From contig NZ_PDBS01000001.1 of the NCBI RefSeq assembly GCF_002572525.1, positions 2,666,001 through 2,730,000 of the forward strand: a stretch of 64,000 nt of DNA. Reading direction: 5' to 3'. How positions within the stretch are numbered: the first letter of the stretch is position 1; each line of letters starts with the position of its first letter. This document shows, in pieces, positions 1-8,396 of this stretch. The position numbers were made by a program, and so were the translations under genes. The notes under the pieces were generated by a model. That model made no database searches. It was not told the DNA's origin and worked only from the letters and a program-made list of their open reading frames with translations. The stretch is from Natrinema sp. CBA1119. Its GTDB lineage: Archaea > Halobacteriota > Halobacteria > Halobacteriales > Natrialbaceae.

Positions 1-243
1 CAGGAACGCGACGTCTTCGTCCTCGGCCGCTGTGAGCATGTCGTCGGGATGCTGTTCGACGCCGGCGCGGTCCCGGACCTCGATCTCGAGGTCGTGATAC
101 GACTCGAGGTCGTCGATCGTCGTCCCGATCAGCTGACTGGTGTAGAACTCGGCGTAGACGCGGTCGGCCGCCCGCAGGGCGTCCCGGCCCTCGACGGTGA
201 TCGAGCGCTCGTCGTAGAGACCGAGGCCGATGAAGGTGAGCAT
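1..243 (-). CDS. dphB: Diphthine synthase, N-terminal part (truncated by window edge)
   Basis: The 81 visible residues start with MLTFIGLGLYDERSI, the glycine-rich SAM-binding start typical of archaeal diphthine synthase, and continue in an unbroken frame to the first base of the window. The enzyme methylates the modified histidine of elongation factor 2 on the way to diphthamide, using S-adenosylmethionine in the cytoplasm. The ATG (complement of 241-243) is the natural start because the conserved motif begins right there. The C-terminal two thirds lie outside the window, so completeness cannot be judged. The gene is followed upstream by the Rieske gene on the same strand, about 80 bases away. 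Confidence 0.88.
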   Translation of the reverse strand, partial: MLTFIGLGLYDERSITVEGRDALRAADRVYAEFYTSQLIGTTIDDLESYHDLEIEVRDRAGVEQHPDDMLTAAEDEDVAFL

Positions 244-323
244 AGGCGGTCGTAGTCGTAGCGCGCGGAATACGTTTTCGAGACGCGCACACCTCTTCGA
301 GCGTCGTTCGCCGTCGCGGCCGA

Positions 324-752
324 TCAGAATCCGATGTGGGAGGTCGACGCGGGACCGTCGTCATCGTCCGCGTCGTCGCCCTCGTCGATCCCGCCCTCGT
401 GGGCGAAGGTCACGTCGTCGTCGGTCAGATAGACGACGCCGTCGTCGACGCTGACTTCGACGGCCGAGAGCGTCGTATCGGCCGCTTCGCCGTTGTCGCA
501 ATAGCCCGAGCAGGAGTCGAACATCGAGCCGTGTTTCGGACAGATGATCTGTCCGTCCCGCATCGCGGCCCCGCGGCCCGTATCGAACCGCTGGGCCTCG
601 TGGGTGCAGCGATTGATCCACGCCTCGACGTTGTCCCCGCATGGCACGAGGATCGCTTCGTCCGGTTCGCCGTACTGATCTCGGATCGTGAACAGCCACG
701 ACCGGTTTTCGTGGACCGTCTCGACGGTCGTGAGCCGTCGGCGCTCGCTCAT
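324..752 (-). CDS. Rieske [2Fe-2S] domain protein
   Basis: A 142-residue soluble protein with one Rieske domain. The cluster ligands are visible: Cys49-x-His51 (within CTHEAQ) and Cys71-x2-His74 (within CPKHGSMFD). Two further cysteines, 81 and 85, follow the second ligand pair. There is no transmembrane anchor, so this is a stand-alone ferredoxin-type Rieske protein and not a cytochrome bc subunit. Such small proteins pass electrons to oxygenases or nitrite-reductase-like enzymes, but no such partner is seen nearby and the partner is unknown. The tail (about residues 120-142) is an acidic low-complexity run, as usual in haloarchaea. Confidence 0.85.
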   Translation of the reverse strand: MSERRRLTTVETVHENRSWLFTIRDQYGEPDEAILVPCGDNVEAWINRCTHEAQRFDTGRGAAMRDGQIICPKHGSMFDSCSGYCDNGEAADTTLSAVEVSVDDGVVYLTDDDVTFAHEGGIDEGDDADDDDGPASTSHIGF

Positions 753-940
753 CTTGAGCGGGGATACGCGCGCCGAACGGAAAAACGCTCTCGAGGCCTC
801 GAACCCATCCCACCGCAGACGAGAATCGGCCGGGGGTCGGATGAAGGAGATGCATCTGCGACGGCCGACGAGGAAATAGCTCGTCGAATGATGGGCTACA
901 CGTTTGATAGAGGGGAACCACCTATCGCTCCAGACCAGGC

Positions 941-1104
941 AACCGGCGTGCGGTGGCGCGCGCTGTCGGCCAGCCGAGTGTCAGCGAGGGTGGCCGACGA
1001 TATTGCGCGAGGGATGAGCGAGAGAGTGGAGCGATCGAGCGAATCGGCTGGGGAGGGTGTGGCTATTCCCTGTTGCCACGCTAGCAGGACGCTTCGTCTC
1101 ACAC
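941..1104. repeat. Dispersed intergenic repeat, copy 1
   Basis: This stretch matches the reverse complement of 37223-37437. Both copies share the blocks GTGCGGTGGCGCGCGCTGTC, GCGAGGGATGAGCGA, GCGAATCGGCTGGGGAGGG and TGCCACGCTAGCAGG in the same order. Copy 1 lacks about 50 bases present in the middle of copy 2. No reading frame is shared between the copies, which points to a non-coding dispersed element. It fills most of the gap between the Rieske gene and the aminotransferase gene. The rest of the gap (753-940) shows nothing recognisable. Confidence 0.75.
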
Positions 1105-1212
1105 CTTCCCATCAGTACCTCTCCGTTCCATTCACGTTCTCTCCCAACAGCGATCGAGACCCCTCCACTCGTCTCGAGAGGTTTTATGTCCGAACGCGCC
1201 GGTACCCACCGT

Positions 1213-2280
1213 ATGACCGACGATCGACTGCGCATGACGCCCGGCCCGACCGAGGTGCCGGCGGCCGTCCGCGAGCGGATGAGCGAGCCGACGCCGAACC
1301 CGGATGTCGAGCCGGAATTCTTCGAATTCTACCGCGACCTCACGGCCAAACTCGAGGCGATCTACGGCGACGACGACATCGCGATCCTCGGCGGCGAGGG
1401 CATCCTCGGCCTCGAGGCCGCCGTCGCGTCGCTGGTCGAACCGGGCGACCGCGTGCTCTGTATCGCGAACGGGCTCTACGGCGAGGGGTTCGCCGATTTC
1501 GTCGAGATGGCCGACGGCGAGGCGGTGGTCTGCGACGCGCCGTGGGACGAGCCGCTCGACCTCGAGCGAGTCGAAGCCCGCCTCGAGGAGGGCTCGTTCG
1601 ACGCGGCGACGCTGGTCCACTGCGAGACGCCGACGGGCGCGCTCAACGATATCGAACCGGTCCTCGAGGTGCTCGACGAGCGCGACGTGATCAGCGTCGT
1701 CGACGCGGTCTCCTCGCTCGGCGGGGTGGCGGTCCCGACGGAGCGAATCGACATCTGTCTCGGCGCCTCGCAGAAGTGTTTCAGCGCGCCGCCGGGACTG
1801 ACGGTCTGCTCGGTCAGCGACCGCGCCTGGCGAAAGATCGAGTCCTTCGAGACCGACAGCCTCTACACCGACCTCGAGCCGTGGCGCGACGCGGCCGACG
1901 AGGAGTGGTTCCCCTACACGCACCTCGCCGCGAACCTGTACGGCCTCGACACTGCGATCGACCTGTTGCTCGAGGAGGGCCTCGAGACCGTCTTCGAGCG
2001 CCACGAAGCGGCTGCGCGGCGGTGTCGCGAGCGAGCCGACGATCTCGGGCTGTCGCTCTATCCTGCCCCCGCGCGGTCGTCGCCGACCGTGACCGCACTC
2101 GAGGTCGACGGACGCGCACAAGCGCTCCAAGAAACGCTGGCTGCCGAGCACGATATCGTCCTCGCGACCGGCCTCGGCGACCTCGCGGACGACATCCTCC
2201 GGATCGGACACATGGGACACAACGCGCGCCTCGAGCGCATCGATCGGACGATGGATGCGCTCGAAGCGGTTCTGGAGTAG
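1213..2280 (+). CDS. Class V aminotransferase (alanine/serine-glyoxylate or serine-pyruvate type)
   Basis: A 355-residue PLP enzyme. MTPGPTEVP near the start and GASQKCFSAPPG around residue 188 (the PLP-binding lysine) are typical of the alanine-glyoxylate/serine-pyruvate aminotransferase group. It should move an amino group between small amino acids and glyoxylate or pyruvate in the cytosol; the exact substrate cannot be read from sequence. The frame is open upstream to an ATG at 1186. The ATG at 1213 is preferred because GTTTTAT at 1181-1187 is a good archaeal TATA box about 27 bases upstream, which fits a leaderless transcript. Codon use is GC-rich like the neighbours. Confidence 0.88.
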   Translation: MTDDRLRMTPGPTEVPAAVRERMSEPTPNPDVEPEFFEFYRDLTAKLEAIYGDDDIAILGGEGILGLEAAVASLVEPGDRVLCIANGLYGEGFADFVEMADGEAVVCDAPWDEPLDLERVEARLEEGSFDAATLVHCETPTGALNDIEPVLEVLDERDVISVVDAVSSLGGVAVPTERIDICLGASQKCFSAPPGLTVCSVSDRAWRKIESFETDSLYTDLEPWRDAADEEWFPYTHLAANLYGLDTAIDLLLEEGLETVFERHEAAARRCRERADDLGLSLYPAPARSSPTVTALEVDGRAQALQETLAAEHDIVLATGLGDLADDILRIGHMGHNARLERIDRTMDALEAVLE

Positions 2281-2462
2281 TGTGTCGGCCCGTTGTACCG
2301 TTCCCGGCCGCATCTGGGAGTCGATCGATCCGTTTCGACCGTCTCGTCCGAAACCGGCACTCGTTCCCTGAGAGGACTGTCGACTGTACGATTTCCTGAG
2401 AAGACAATCCGTGAGATAGAGTAGCCACTGACCGTCACTGCACACCCGATCGCTCGACGGGA

Positions 2463-2858
2463 GCGCGGTTCGGAGCGAGCGCGGTTCGGAGCGAGCGCGG
2501 TTCGGAGCGAACGGAGTGAGCGAGAACCGCGGGGATGCGAACGGCGAGCAAAGCGAGCCGTGAGCGAACGGAGTGAGCGAGAACCGCGGGGATGCGACCG
2601 GCGAGCAAAGCGAGCCGTGAGCGAACGGAGTGAGCGAGAACCGCGGGGATGCGACCGGCGAGCAAAGCGAGCCGTGAGCGAACGGAGTGAGCGAGAACCG
2701 CGGGGATGCGACCGGCGAGCAAAGCGAGCCGTGAGCGAACGGAGTGAGCGAGAACCGCGGGGATGCGAACGGCGAGCAAAGCGAGCCGTGAGCGAACGGA
2801 GTGAGCGAGAACCGCGGGGATGCGACCGGCGAGCGAAGCGAGCCGTGAGAACCGCGGA
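2463..2858. repeat. Tandem repeat array: 16-base units then 57-base units
   Basis: Three 16-base units of GCGCGGTTCGGAGCGA open the array (2463-2510). Six 57-base units follow (2503-2559, 2560-2616, 2617-2673, 2674-2730, 2731-2787, 2788-2844), then a shortened seventh. Each long unit contains GAGCGAACGGAGTGAGCGAG, AACCGCGGGGATGCGA and GCGAGCAAAGCGAGCC. Units differ at only one or two bases, so expansion is recent. Open frames across the array are by-products of the 57-base (19-codon) period and are not genes. It lies between the aminotransferase and the cstA promoter. The 16-base and 57-base parts share GAGCGA-rich words. Confidence 0.9.
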
Positions 2859-3092
2859 CTGTGTGATCGGTGTGTGAATCGTTTCAGTTTTGATATAGTA
2901 TCGGTTGTTCAGATACATCATTAATCATAAGATATTTGTAAAAATGTTCTTCCCTTCTCTTTTACCTTTCAGACGTGGTGTTACGTCCAAAAAACCATAT
3001 TATCCGGTCTAATTAAAAATGGGAAGATAGCCACCAAATAATATAAATAACAATTAAGGTTATCGAACCCACTGGATTTGCGTAGACGTACC
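2859..3092 (+). promoter_or_regulatory. AT-rich upstream region and promoter of cstA
   Basis: This 230-base stretch is strikingly AT-rich compared with its surroundings and has no gene. AATAATATAAATAA at 3037-3050 is the best TATA element. It sits 43-56 bases before the cstA ATG, so the transcript would carry a short leader of about 20 bases. No operator could be identified with confidence. Confidence 0.5.
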
Positions 3093-4931
3093 ATGACTCA
3101 GATAATCTGGATCATCGCGGCAGTGTTAGTAACGTTTACCATGGGGTATGTGGGATACTCGCGGTACCTCACGCAGTTCGTCGAACTCGACGAGGAGGCG
3201 GAAACACCGGCTCACAAATACGAGGACGGACAGGAGTACGTTCCATCGAAGAAACCGGTCCTGTTGGGCCATCACTACTCGAGTATCGCGGGTGGGGCAC
3301 CGATCGTGGGACCGATTACGGCCGGCGCCATCTGGGGATGGGTGCCCGCCTTGCTGTGGATCGCCATCGGGAACCCGTTGATGGGTGCCGTTCACGACTT
3401 CGTATCGCTGTCGGGCAGTCTCCGTCACGAAGGGAAGTCGATCGGGTACATGATCGGCGAGTACGTCGGGGAGAGCGGCAAAAACATGCTGTTGTGGTTC
3501 GCGTTCCTGACGATCATGTTGGTCGTGGCAGTGTTCGCGTTGGTCGTGGGGATCGTCTTCAACGCCTATCCGCAGGTGGTAACGGCATCCCTGATTTACA
3601 TCGGGTTGGCACTGGTGTTCGGCGTCTACCTGTACCAGTTCAACGGCCCGTTCATCCCCGGAACGATTCTATTCGTCGCGGGGGTCTTTGCGGCCGTCTG
3701 GGTGGGGCTCCAGTACCCGCTGGCGCTGTTCGCCGGTGATTATCCGGCCGGGACGATCGTGCTGCTCGGCGGTGACGGGAGTTGGGTGCCGGGAGCTGCC
3801 GCGCTTGGCGGTAACACTGCGGGATGGATACCAGTCGTCATGGTCTATGCCGCGATCGCGAGCGCGCTGCCGGTCTGGGTGTTGCTCCAGCCGCGTGACT
3901 ACCTGTCGTCGTTCCTGCTGTACACTGGCGTCGGGGGTGCTATCGTCGCGATCATCGTCGGGACACTCCTCGGAACGTCGTCCGAGCCGCTCGTTGTCGA
4001 CAGCACCATCGGCGCGTTCGAAGGCTTCTGGGGCGTTGAAGCGGCGGGATACGCTCCGCTGTTCCCGCTGCTGTTCATTACGATCGCCTGTGGGACGATC
4101 AGCGGGTTCCACTCGCTGGTTTCCTCGGGGACGACCGCCAAACAGCTCGACAATGAGACCGACGCTCGGCTGATCGGCTACGGCGGGATGCTCGGCGAAG
4201 GTCTTCTCGCCGCGGTTGCACTCTCGACACTCGCAGTGTGGGGATTCGCCGACCCCGCAGGTGGGATCGGTGCTGCACTGCCGAACTTCGCGTCTGGTGG
4301 TGGACTCATTCTCACGAGTCTCGGCATTCCCCAGAACGTCGGTGCCGTGTTCATGGCGCTGGTCCTCTGTAGCTTCCTGCTCACGTCGACCGACACGGCC
4401 GTCCGTCTCGGTCGGTACATGATGGAAGAACTCGTCGGCACGCCCGCGGGACGGAGCGATACCGGGCTGAACCTCGATCCGCGCTCGATCGCACGCGGTC
4501 GGTACACGAACCCGATCGTCCAGATCGTTCCCGCGTACCTGCTCGTCGTCTCCGGCCAGTGGGTCGTCCTCTGGCAGCTGTTCGGCGGCGCGAACCAGCT
4601 GCTCGCGGCGCTTGCGCTGCTCACCGCGACCGTCTGGCTCGCCAACTGGGATGACAACAAACAGCTCATCTCCACCGGCGTTCCGATGGCGATCATGGTC
4701 ACGATCACCGTCCTCGGACTGTCGATCCTGGTGTTCTACGAGAACCTCTACTTGAACCTGCTCGAGGGTGGGGCAGAAACCACCGAGGCGATGATCTCCT
4801 CGGGCGTGCAGATGGCTCTCGGCCTCGTCCTCATCGGCCTGGCACTCGCACTCGTCCGACTTGGGTACAAGAACATTCGGACCGTCCGTCGCGGCCCCGA
4901 GACGCCCGCGGCGGAACCGGGCGACGACTAG
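3093..4931 (+). CDS. cstA: CstA family carbon starvation protein (peptide/pyruvate transporter)
   Basis: A 612-residue, very hydrophobic protein with about 16 membrane segments. The family signature is clear: KKPVLLGHHYSSIAGGAPIVGP near residues 53-75, then IGNPLMGAVHDF, SGFHSLVSSGTTAKQL and the FGGANQLLAALAL region near the C-terminus. CstA proteins carry peptides or pyruvate across the cell membrane during carbon limitation. The ATG at 3093 is chosen because family members begin with a membrane helix right after it. The short upstream extension would need a TTG start. The gene stands alone, with a long AT-rich promoter region before it. Confidence 0.9.
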   Translation: MTQIIWIIAAVLVTFTMGYVGYSRYLTQFVELDEEAETPAHKYEDGQEYVPSKKPVLLGHHYSSIAGGAPIVGPITAGAIWGWVPALLWIAIGNPLMGAVHDFVSLSGSLRHEGKSIGYMIGEYVGESGKNMLLWFAFLTIMLVVAVFALVVGIVFNAYPQVVTASLIYIGLALVFGVYLYQFNGPFIPGTILFVAGVFAAVWVGLQYPLALFAGDYPAGTIVLLGGDGSWVPGAAALGGNTAGWIPVVMVYAAIASALPVWVLLQPRDYLSSFLLYTGVGGAIVAIIVGTLLGTSSEPLVVDSTIGAFEGFWGVEAAGYAPLFPLLFITIACGTISGFHSLVSSGTTAKQLDNETDARLIGYGGMLGEGLLAAVALSTLAVWGFADPAGGIGAALPNFASGGGLILTSLGIPQNVGAVFMALVLCSFLLTSTDTAVRLGRYMMEELVGTPAGRSDTGLNLDPRSIARGRYTNPIVQIVPAYLLVVSGQWVVLWQLFGGANQLLAALALLTATVWLANWDDNKQLISTGVPMAIMVTITVLGLSILVFYENLYLNLLEGGAETTEAMISSGVQMALGLVLIGLALALVRLGYKNIRTVRRGPETPAAEPGDD

Positions 4932-5012
4932 CAGCGACCGACTGTCATTCGGTTTCTTTCAGCCGCTGGATACGACGGATCGCTAGAACAGTCTGCAACC
5001 GCCGGAACGACG

Positions 5013-5621
5013 CTACCGCCAGAACCGTTTCGCGAACCGCGACAAGAACCCTTCTTCGGGCGAGCTCACGTCGTCCCAGAGGGTAAACGCCTCCACGATG
5101 TCGGCGGCCTCGCTGGCGACGTGTGCTTCGACTTCAGGGACGACGACGAGGAGGTTGATCTCGTAGTGACCGTGATAGCCGAACTTCAGTAACGTTCGGT
5201 CACGGAAGCCGGCAACGAACTCGCGGACGTCGTCGGGTAGTTCGTCCGCGGCGAGGACAAAGGTAAAGTCCGTCCCGAAGTGCTCCTCGTCGGCGACGAC
5301 GCGCTCGTCGGCGAGTTCGTGACCGAGGTCGACGAGCCGCTCGAGTTCCGCGACGGTCGGCCGCGATTCGTGCCGGACGAAGAGGAACTCCTCGGCCTCG
5401 TGATCGGCGTAGCTCAGCGCCGGATGGAAGAACTGCTTCTGGCTGAGAACGCGCATCTCCCCGTAGAGATCCCAGCGCTCGCCGCCGACGCGGCGATCTT
5501 TCTCGAGGTCGTAGTTGTACATCAGTCGGTCGGACACTCGGTCGAGGTACTCGTCGTCCCAGTCGGGGACCGCCTCGCGGATCTCCGCCGGCAGTTCCGC
5601 TGGTTGCGCGTTTTCGCTCAT
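5013..5621 (-). CDS. Conserved haloarchaeal protein of unknown function
   Basis: A 202-residue soluble acidic protein convergent with cstA, 81 bases from its end. I do not recognise a named domain. It has no signal peptide or membrane helix. Visible features are an aromatic central stretch (YGEMRVLSQKQFFHPALSY), an internal histidine-rich FGYHGHYEINLLVVVPE segment and a basic-aromatic end (RFAKRFWR). The high GC at third positions and the acidic composition support a real gene. The ATG at 5619-5621 is the only good start near the beginning of the open frame. The function should not be guessed from position next to cstA alone. Confidence 0.7.
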   Translation of the reverse strand: MSENAQPAELPAEIREAVPDWDDEYLDRVSDRLMYNYDLEKDRRVGGERWDLYGEMRVLSQKQFFHPALSYADHEAEEFLFVRHESRPTVAELERLVDLGHELADERVVADEEHFGTDFTFVLAADELPDDVREFVAGFRDRTLLKFGYHGHYEINLLVVVPEVEAHVASEAADIVEAFTLWDDVSSPEEGFLSRFAKRFWR

Positions 5622-5719
5622 CGTGCGTTGACGGGGTGTGACAGTGATCGCTCACGACCCGGTACCAGTTCCGTTCTCTCCGGATCCATGACTCGTTCTC
5701 TCATACCACCGGTTACCGT

Positions 5720-5762
5720 CGGGGTATCAAATAATCGTCGGTGGAACCGATCCGATACCCCG
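5720..5762. terminator. Inverted repeat in intergenic gap
   Basis: CGGGGTATC at 5720-5728 is perfectly complementary to GATACCCCG at 5754-5762, giving a 9-base stem with a 25-base loop. It lies between two divergent genes, about 100 bases above the start of the minus-strand gene and 75 bases before the small plus-strand gene. It might be an operator or an RNA hairpin. Calling it a terminator is only a placeholder. Confidence 0.25.
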
Positions 5763-5836
5763 CCTCGTCATCGCAGCCCCTCGAGTCGGCAGTAGACTTT
5801 AGCCCTCGGAGACGAACTACCGTGCAAGGGATACAC

Positions 5837-6070
5837 ATGGGAGGAAAGAAGACCGAAGCCTGCGGCCGCTGTTCCATGTCGACGGTCGTCGATGTCGCCT
5901 CGTCCGGCGATGACGATGACGGCGGCGGAGAGGCGACACGGGATCCGTTCGGCGAATCCGCTATCGAGGTCGACGACGAGACGCTCCGGCGCGTCTCGCC
6001 GGGCGCCTGGGCGGGGCGCGTCACCGACCGACTCGACGATCTCGGTCGCCGGCTCATCTACGGCCGGTAG
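5837..6070 (+). CDS. Small CGxC-motif protein, unknown function
   Basis: A 77-residue acidic protein. It has one Cys pair (CGRC at residues 9-12), a run of aspartate and glycine, and a C-terminal amphipathic stretch ending LGRRLIYGR. I do not know its function. A single CxxC pair could bind metal only as a dimer or with a partner. An in-frame GTG at 5822 lies about 25 bases after a CTTTAG box and could be the real leaderless start, adding five residues. The coding quality is typical for the genome, so I think it is a real small gene. Confidence 0.5.
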   Translation: MGGKKTEACGRCSMSTVVDVASSGDDDDGGGEATRDPFGESAIEVDDETLRRVSPGAWAGRVTDRLDDLGRRLIYGR

Positions 6071-6089
6071 CGAGACGAGCGGGCGTCGC

Positions 6090-6314
6090 TTACGACATCG
6101 TCACGAGATACGTCATCGCGAACACCAGTATCGCGGCCGTAGCGACGTTGATGATTCCGAACTCGACGAATCCCAGAAACGACAGTCCCCAGACGATCGA
6201 CCACGCGAACAGCGTGGATAGTACGGCGTTCATCGCGAGCAGGACGCGCGGATCGCCCTGCGAGGACGACACGCCCGCCTCGAACCCGTCCTGCTCGGAG
6301 TCCCCATCGCTCAT
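6090..6314 (-). CDS. Small two-helix membrane protein
   Basis: A 74-residue protein with an acidic N-terminus (about 25 residues) followed by two membrane helices (roughly residues 26-47 and 51-72, ending AILVFAMTYLVTMS). The start at 6312-6314 is chosen because upstream sequence adds only low-complexity serine-rich residues. It is convergent with the CGxC-motif gene. Similar two-helix proteins are common and uncharacterised in haloarchaea. No function can be assigned. Confidence 0.6.
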   Translation of the reverse strand: MSDGDSEQDGFEAGVSSSQGDPRVLLAMNAVLSTLFAWSIVWGLSFLGFVEFGIINVATAAILVFAMTYLVTMS

Positions 6315-6449
6315 ACAGGGAGACGATGATACCGCCACTTAACTGTTCACCGTAACGCCAGTCGCGAATTCACCACCGACGTCAACGAGTTCGATCACGG
6401 CTGCCAGCGCACGGTGTAACTCTTTGCCGCTCGAGGGCGAACGCTTCGT

Positions 6450-6770
6450 ATGCGACTTCGCAACCGTCACGGATCGCACGTGGACCCGGTGCCGTTCGTC
6501 GTGGTCGCCGGGCTCACCTTCATGATTCTGCTATCGTTCGGCCCGCTGTACGGACAGGCGCTGGGGCTGTCGCTCGAGACCGCGATCGTGCTCTCCGGCG
6601 CGCTGTTCGCCGTTGCTACCGTCGTCGCCTTCCACCGCCAGGTGTGGACCGCCCGGCCGGAGACGATCGGCGCCGTCCCGTCGGCCGTCCGCGCCGAACG
6701 ACTGTTTTACCTCATTCCGATCCTCACGGCGCTGATCATCGCGCTCGCGGTCCCGTTAGTCGTCGGTTAG
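6450..6770 (+). CDS. Small membrane protein, three predicted helices
   Basis: A 106-residue protein with three hydrophobic segments: about residues 13-32, 43-62 and 84-105, ending LIIALAVPLVVG. There is a basic N-terminus (MRLRNRHGSH) and a charged cytosolic loop between helices 2 and 3. TAACTCTTTG about 27 bases upstream could be the TATA element of a leaderless transcript. The family is a haloarchaeal protein of unknown role. It lies in a run of small unrelated genes, which gives no functional hint. Confidence 0.62.
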   Translation: MRLRNRHGSHVDPVPFVVVAGLTFMILLSFGPLYGQALGLSLETAIVLSGALFAVATVVAFHRQVWTARPETIGAVPSAVRAERLFYLIPILTALIIALAVPLVVG

Positions 6771-6870
6771 CGGACGAGACCGGTCGGTACGTTCGGCGCG
6801 AACCGCGCGATCGCGAAATCGTGCTAATTTATCGCACAGTATTATCGGTGTTCACGATGAACGATCGACT

Positions 6871-7074
6871 ATGGGGCTCATCGAATCGGTGAAAGCAGCG
6901 CTTGCATCACCCACACCGAAGGACCGCCCTGCCGACGGCTCCGAGGGGGCCTACTGGTGTGACGACTGCGCCGTTCGGATCAGGGACGTCGACCTCGAGG
7001 GGGAACCGGTCTGTCCGGACTGTGGCACGGAGATGCGCTTCGAGCGCTCGACCGGCCGCGACTGTGCGTGCTGA
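6871..7074 (+). CDS. Small zinc-ribbon protein
   Basis: A 67-residue protein with two zinc-knuckle pairs: CDDC near residues 30-33 and CPDC near 48-51, about 15 residues apart, which fits one four-cysteine zinc ribbon. A further CAC ends the protein. Haloarchaea encode many such small zinc-finger proteins, some affecting motility or biofilm in knockout screens, but the target of this one is unknown. GTATTATCGG about 27 bases upstream supports the start at 6871. It is convergent with, and directly abuts, the COG0523 GTPase gene. Confidence 0.72.
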   Translation: MGLIESVKAALASPTPKDRPADGSEGAYWCDDCAVRIRDVDLEGEPVCPDCGTEMRFERSTGRDCAC

Positions 7075-8322
7075 CTACGGCTCTCGGATAACGGTCTCGT
7101 CGCCCTGTTCGGTGGGGAAGGGGCCGTCGAGATCCGTCTCCCGCTCCTCGTCGGTGACGAGTGCGTTCTCGAGCGCCGCCCGGAGCGTCGACTCGTCGTA
7201 GTCGGTGCCGATGAACACGAGTTCGGTCCGGCGGTCACCGTGCTCGTCGTGCCACTCGAGGTTCGGTCGATTCGACCGATACATGTCGCGCTCGACCTCG
7301 GGGAGGCTCGCGATCCAGGGGCCCTGTGCGGTGGCCCTGACGGACGGACCGGCCTGGGCGATCGACACCCGCATCTCGTTGGTTGCGAGCCAGGCGGTCC
7401 CCTTCGAGCGGACGATCGATCCCGGGAGGTCCCGGAGGAAGTCAGCGAACCGTTCGGGATGGAACGGCCGGCGGGACCGGTAGACGAACGACGAGACGCC
7501 GTACACCTCGTCGGGGTGGTGATGATCGCGGTGGTCGCCGTCGGTTTCGTCGTGACGGCCATCGTCGCCGTCGCGGTCTCCGTGTCCGTGATCGCCGTCG
7601 GCCGACGCCAGCGCTCGCTTCCAGCCGGGGAGATCGTTCACGCGGGCGGCGTCGAACAGGTCGGCGCCGAGCAGACGGTCGGGATCGACCGCGGCAAACT
7701 CCGTGCGGATCGTCTCGGCGTCGGGTTGGAGCGCACGGACGAGTTCCTCGGCCTCCGCGAGTTCCGTCTCGCGACAGAGATCGGCCTTGTTCAGCAAGAC
7801 GAGGTTCGAGACCTCGAGCTGCTCGACGAGCAGATCCGAAAGCGGACGGTCGTCCTCGTTCCCGGTTCGCTCCGGCCGTTCCTCCCCCGCGAAGGCCTCG
7901 AGGAAGGCGGGCGTGTCGAGGACCGTTACGAGCGTGTCGACATCGTAGAGTGCGGCGACGCGGGATTCGGTCGTGAACAGCCGGGCGACGGGCGCGGGTT
8001 CGGAGATGCCCGACGACTCGACGACGAGGTGGTCGAAGGATCGGTCGCGAGCCAGCCTGACCACGGCGGTCTCGAGGTCGTCTTGAAGTTCACAGCAGAT
8101 ACAGCCGTTCGAGAGCTCCGCGACGCCGTCGTCGAGCTCGAGTTCCGACCCCTCGGCGACGAGTTCGGCGTCGACGTTGACCTCGCCCATGTCGTTGACG
8201 AGGACCGCCAGCGTCCGGTCGCCGGCGTTCGACAGCAGGTGATTGAGCAGCGTCGTCTTGCCGGCACCCAGACTGCCGGAGAGGATCGTCACCGGGATTT
8301 CATCGTTCGTGTCCGTATTCAT
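7075..8322 (-). CDS. COG0523 (CobW/ZNG1-type) GTPase, metallochaperone
   Basis: A 415-residue G3E-family GTPase. The P-loop GSLGAGKTTLL is at about residues 16-26, followed by the family signature GCICCEL near residue 73, VVESSGISEP for the Walker B region, and LNKADL for guanine recognition. A long loop near residues 248-280 is packed with His and Asp, including DGDHGHGD and DHRDHHHPDE. This is a likely zinc or cobalt store. A CobW C-terminal domain follows. Family members insert metal into target enzymes at the cost of GTP. The target here is unknown because no metalloenzyme gene is in the operon. Confidence 0.88.
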   Translation of the reverse strand: MNTDTNDEIPVTILSGSLGAGKTTLLNHLLSNAGDRTLAVLVNDMGEVNVDAELVAEGSELELDDGVAELSNGCICCELQDDLETAVVRLARDRSFDHLVVESSGISEPAPVARLFTTESRVAALYDVDTLVTVLDTPAFLEAFAGEERPERTGNEDDRPLSDLLVEQLEVSNLVLLNKADLCRETELAEAEELVRALQPDAETIRTEFAAVDPDRLLGADLFDAARVNDLPGWKRALASADGDHGHGDRDGDDGRHDETDGDHRDHHHPDEVYGVSSFVYRSRRPFHPERFADFLRDLPGSIVRSKGTAWLATNEMRVSIAQAGPSVRATAQGPWIASLPEVERDMYRSNRPNLEWHDEHGDRRTELVFIGTDYDESTLRAALENALVTDEERETDLDGPFPTEQGDETVIREP

Positions 8323-8396
8323 ATCCGGTCACTGGGATCGCAGCGCCTTGAAACCGAGCCACGAGGGTTTTTAGCGTGCGGTACAGACGTACGGAC

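Noticed and set aside
336-2399. A 687-codon plus-strand frame spanning the Rieske gene, the repeat and the aminotransferase
   Set aside because: It is a GC-rich shadow: it runs antisense to the Rieske gene and out of frame with the aminotransferase, with extremely Arg-rich low-complexity sequence.
2463-2858. Possible CRISPR array
   Set aside because: The repeats are contiguous with no unique spacers, and no cas genes are nearby.
2058-2921. Minus-strand frames with repeated SLRSLTARFARRSHPRG-type sequence
   Set aside because: They are produced by the 57-base repeat array, which stays open in many frames because its unit is 19 codons long.
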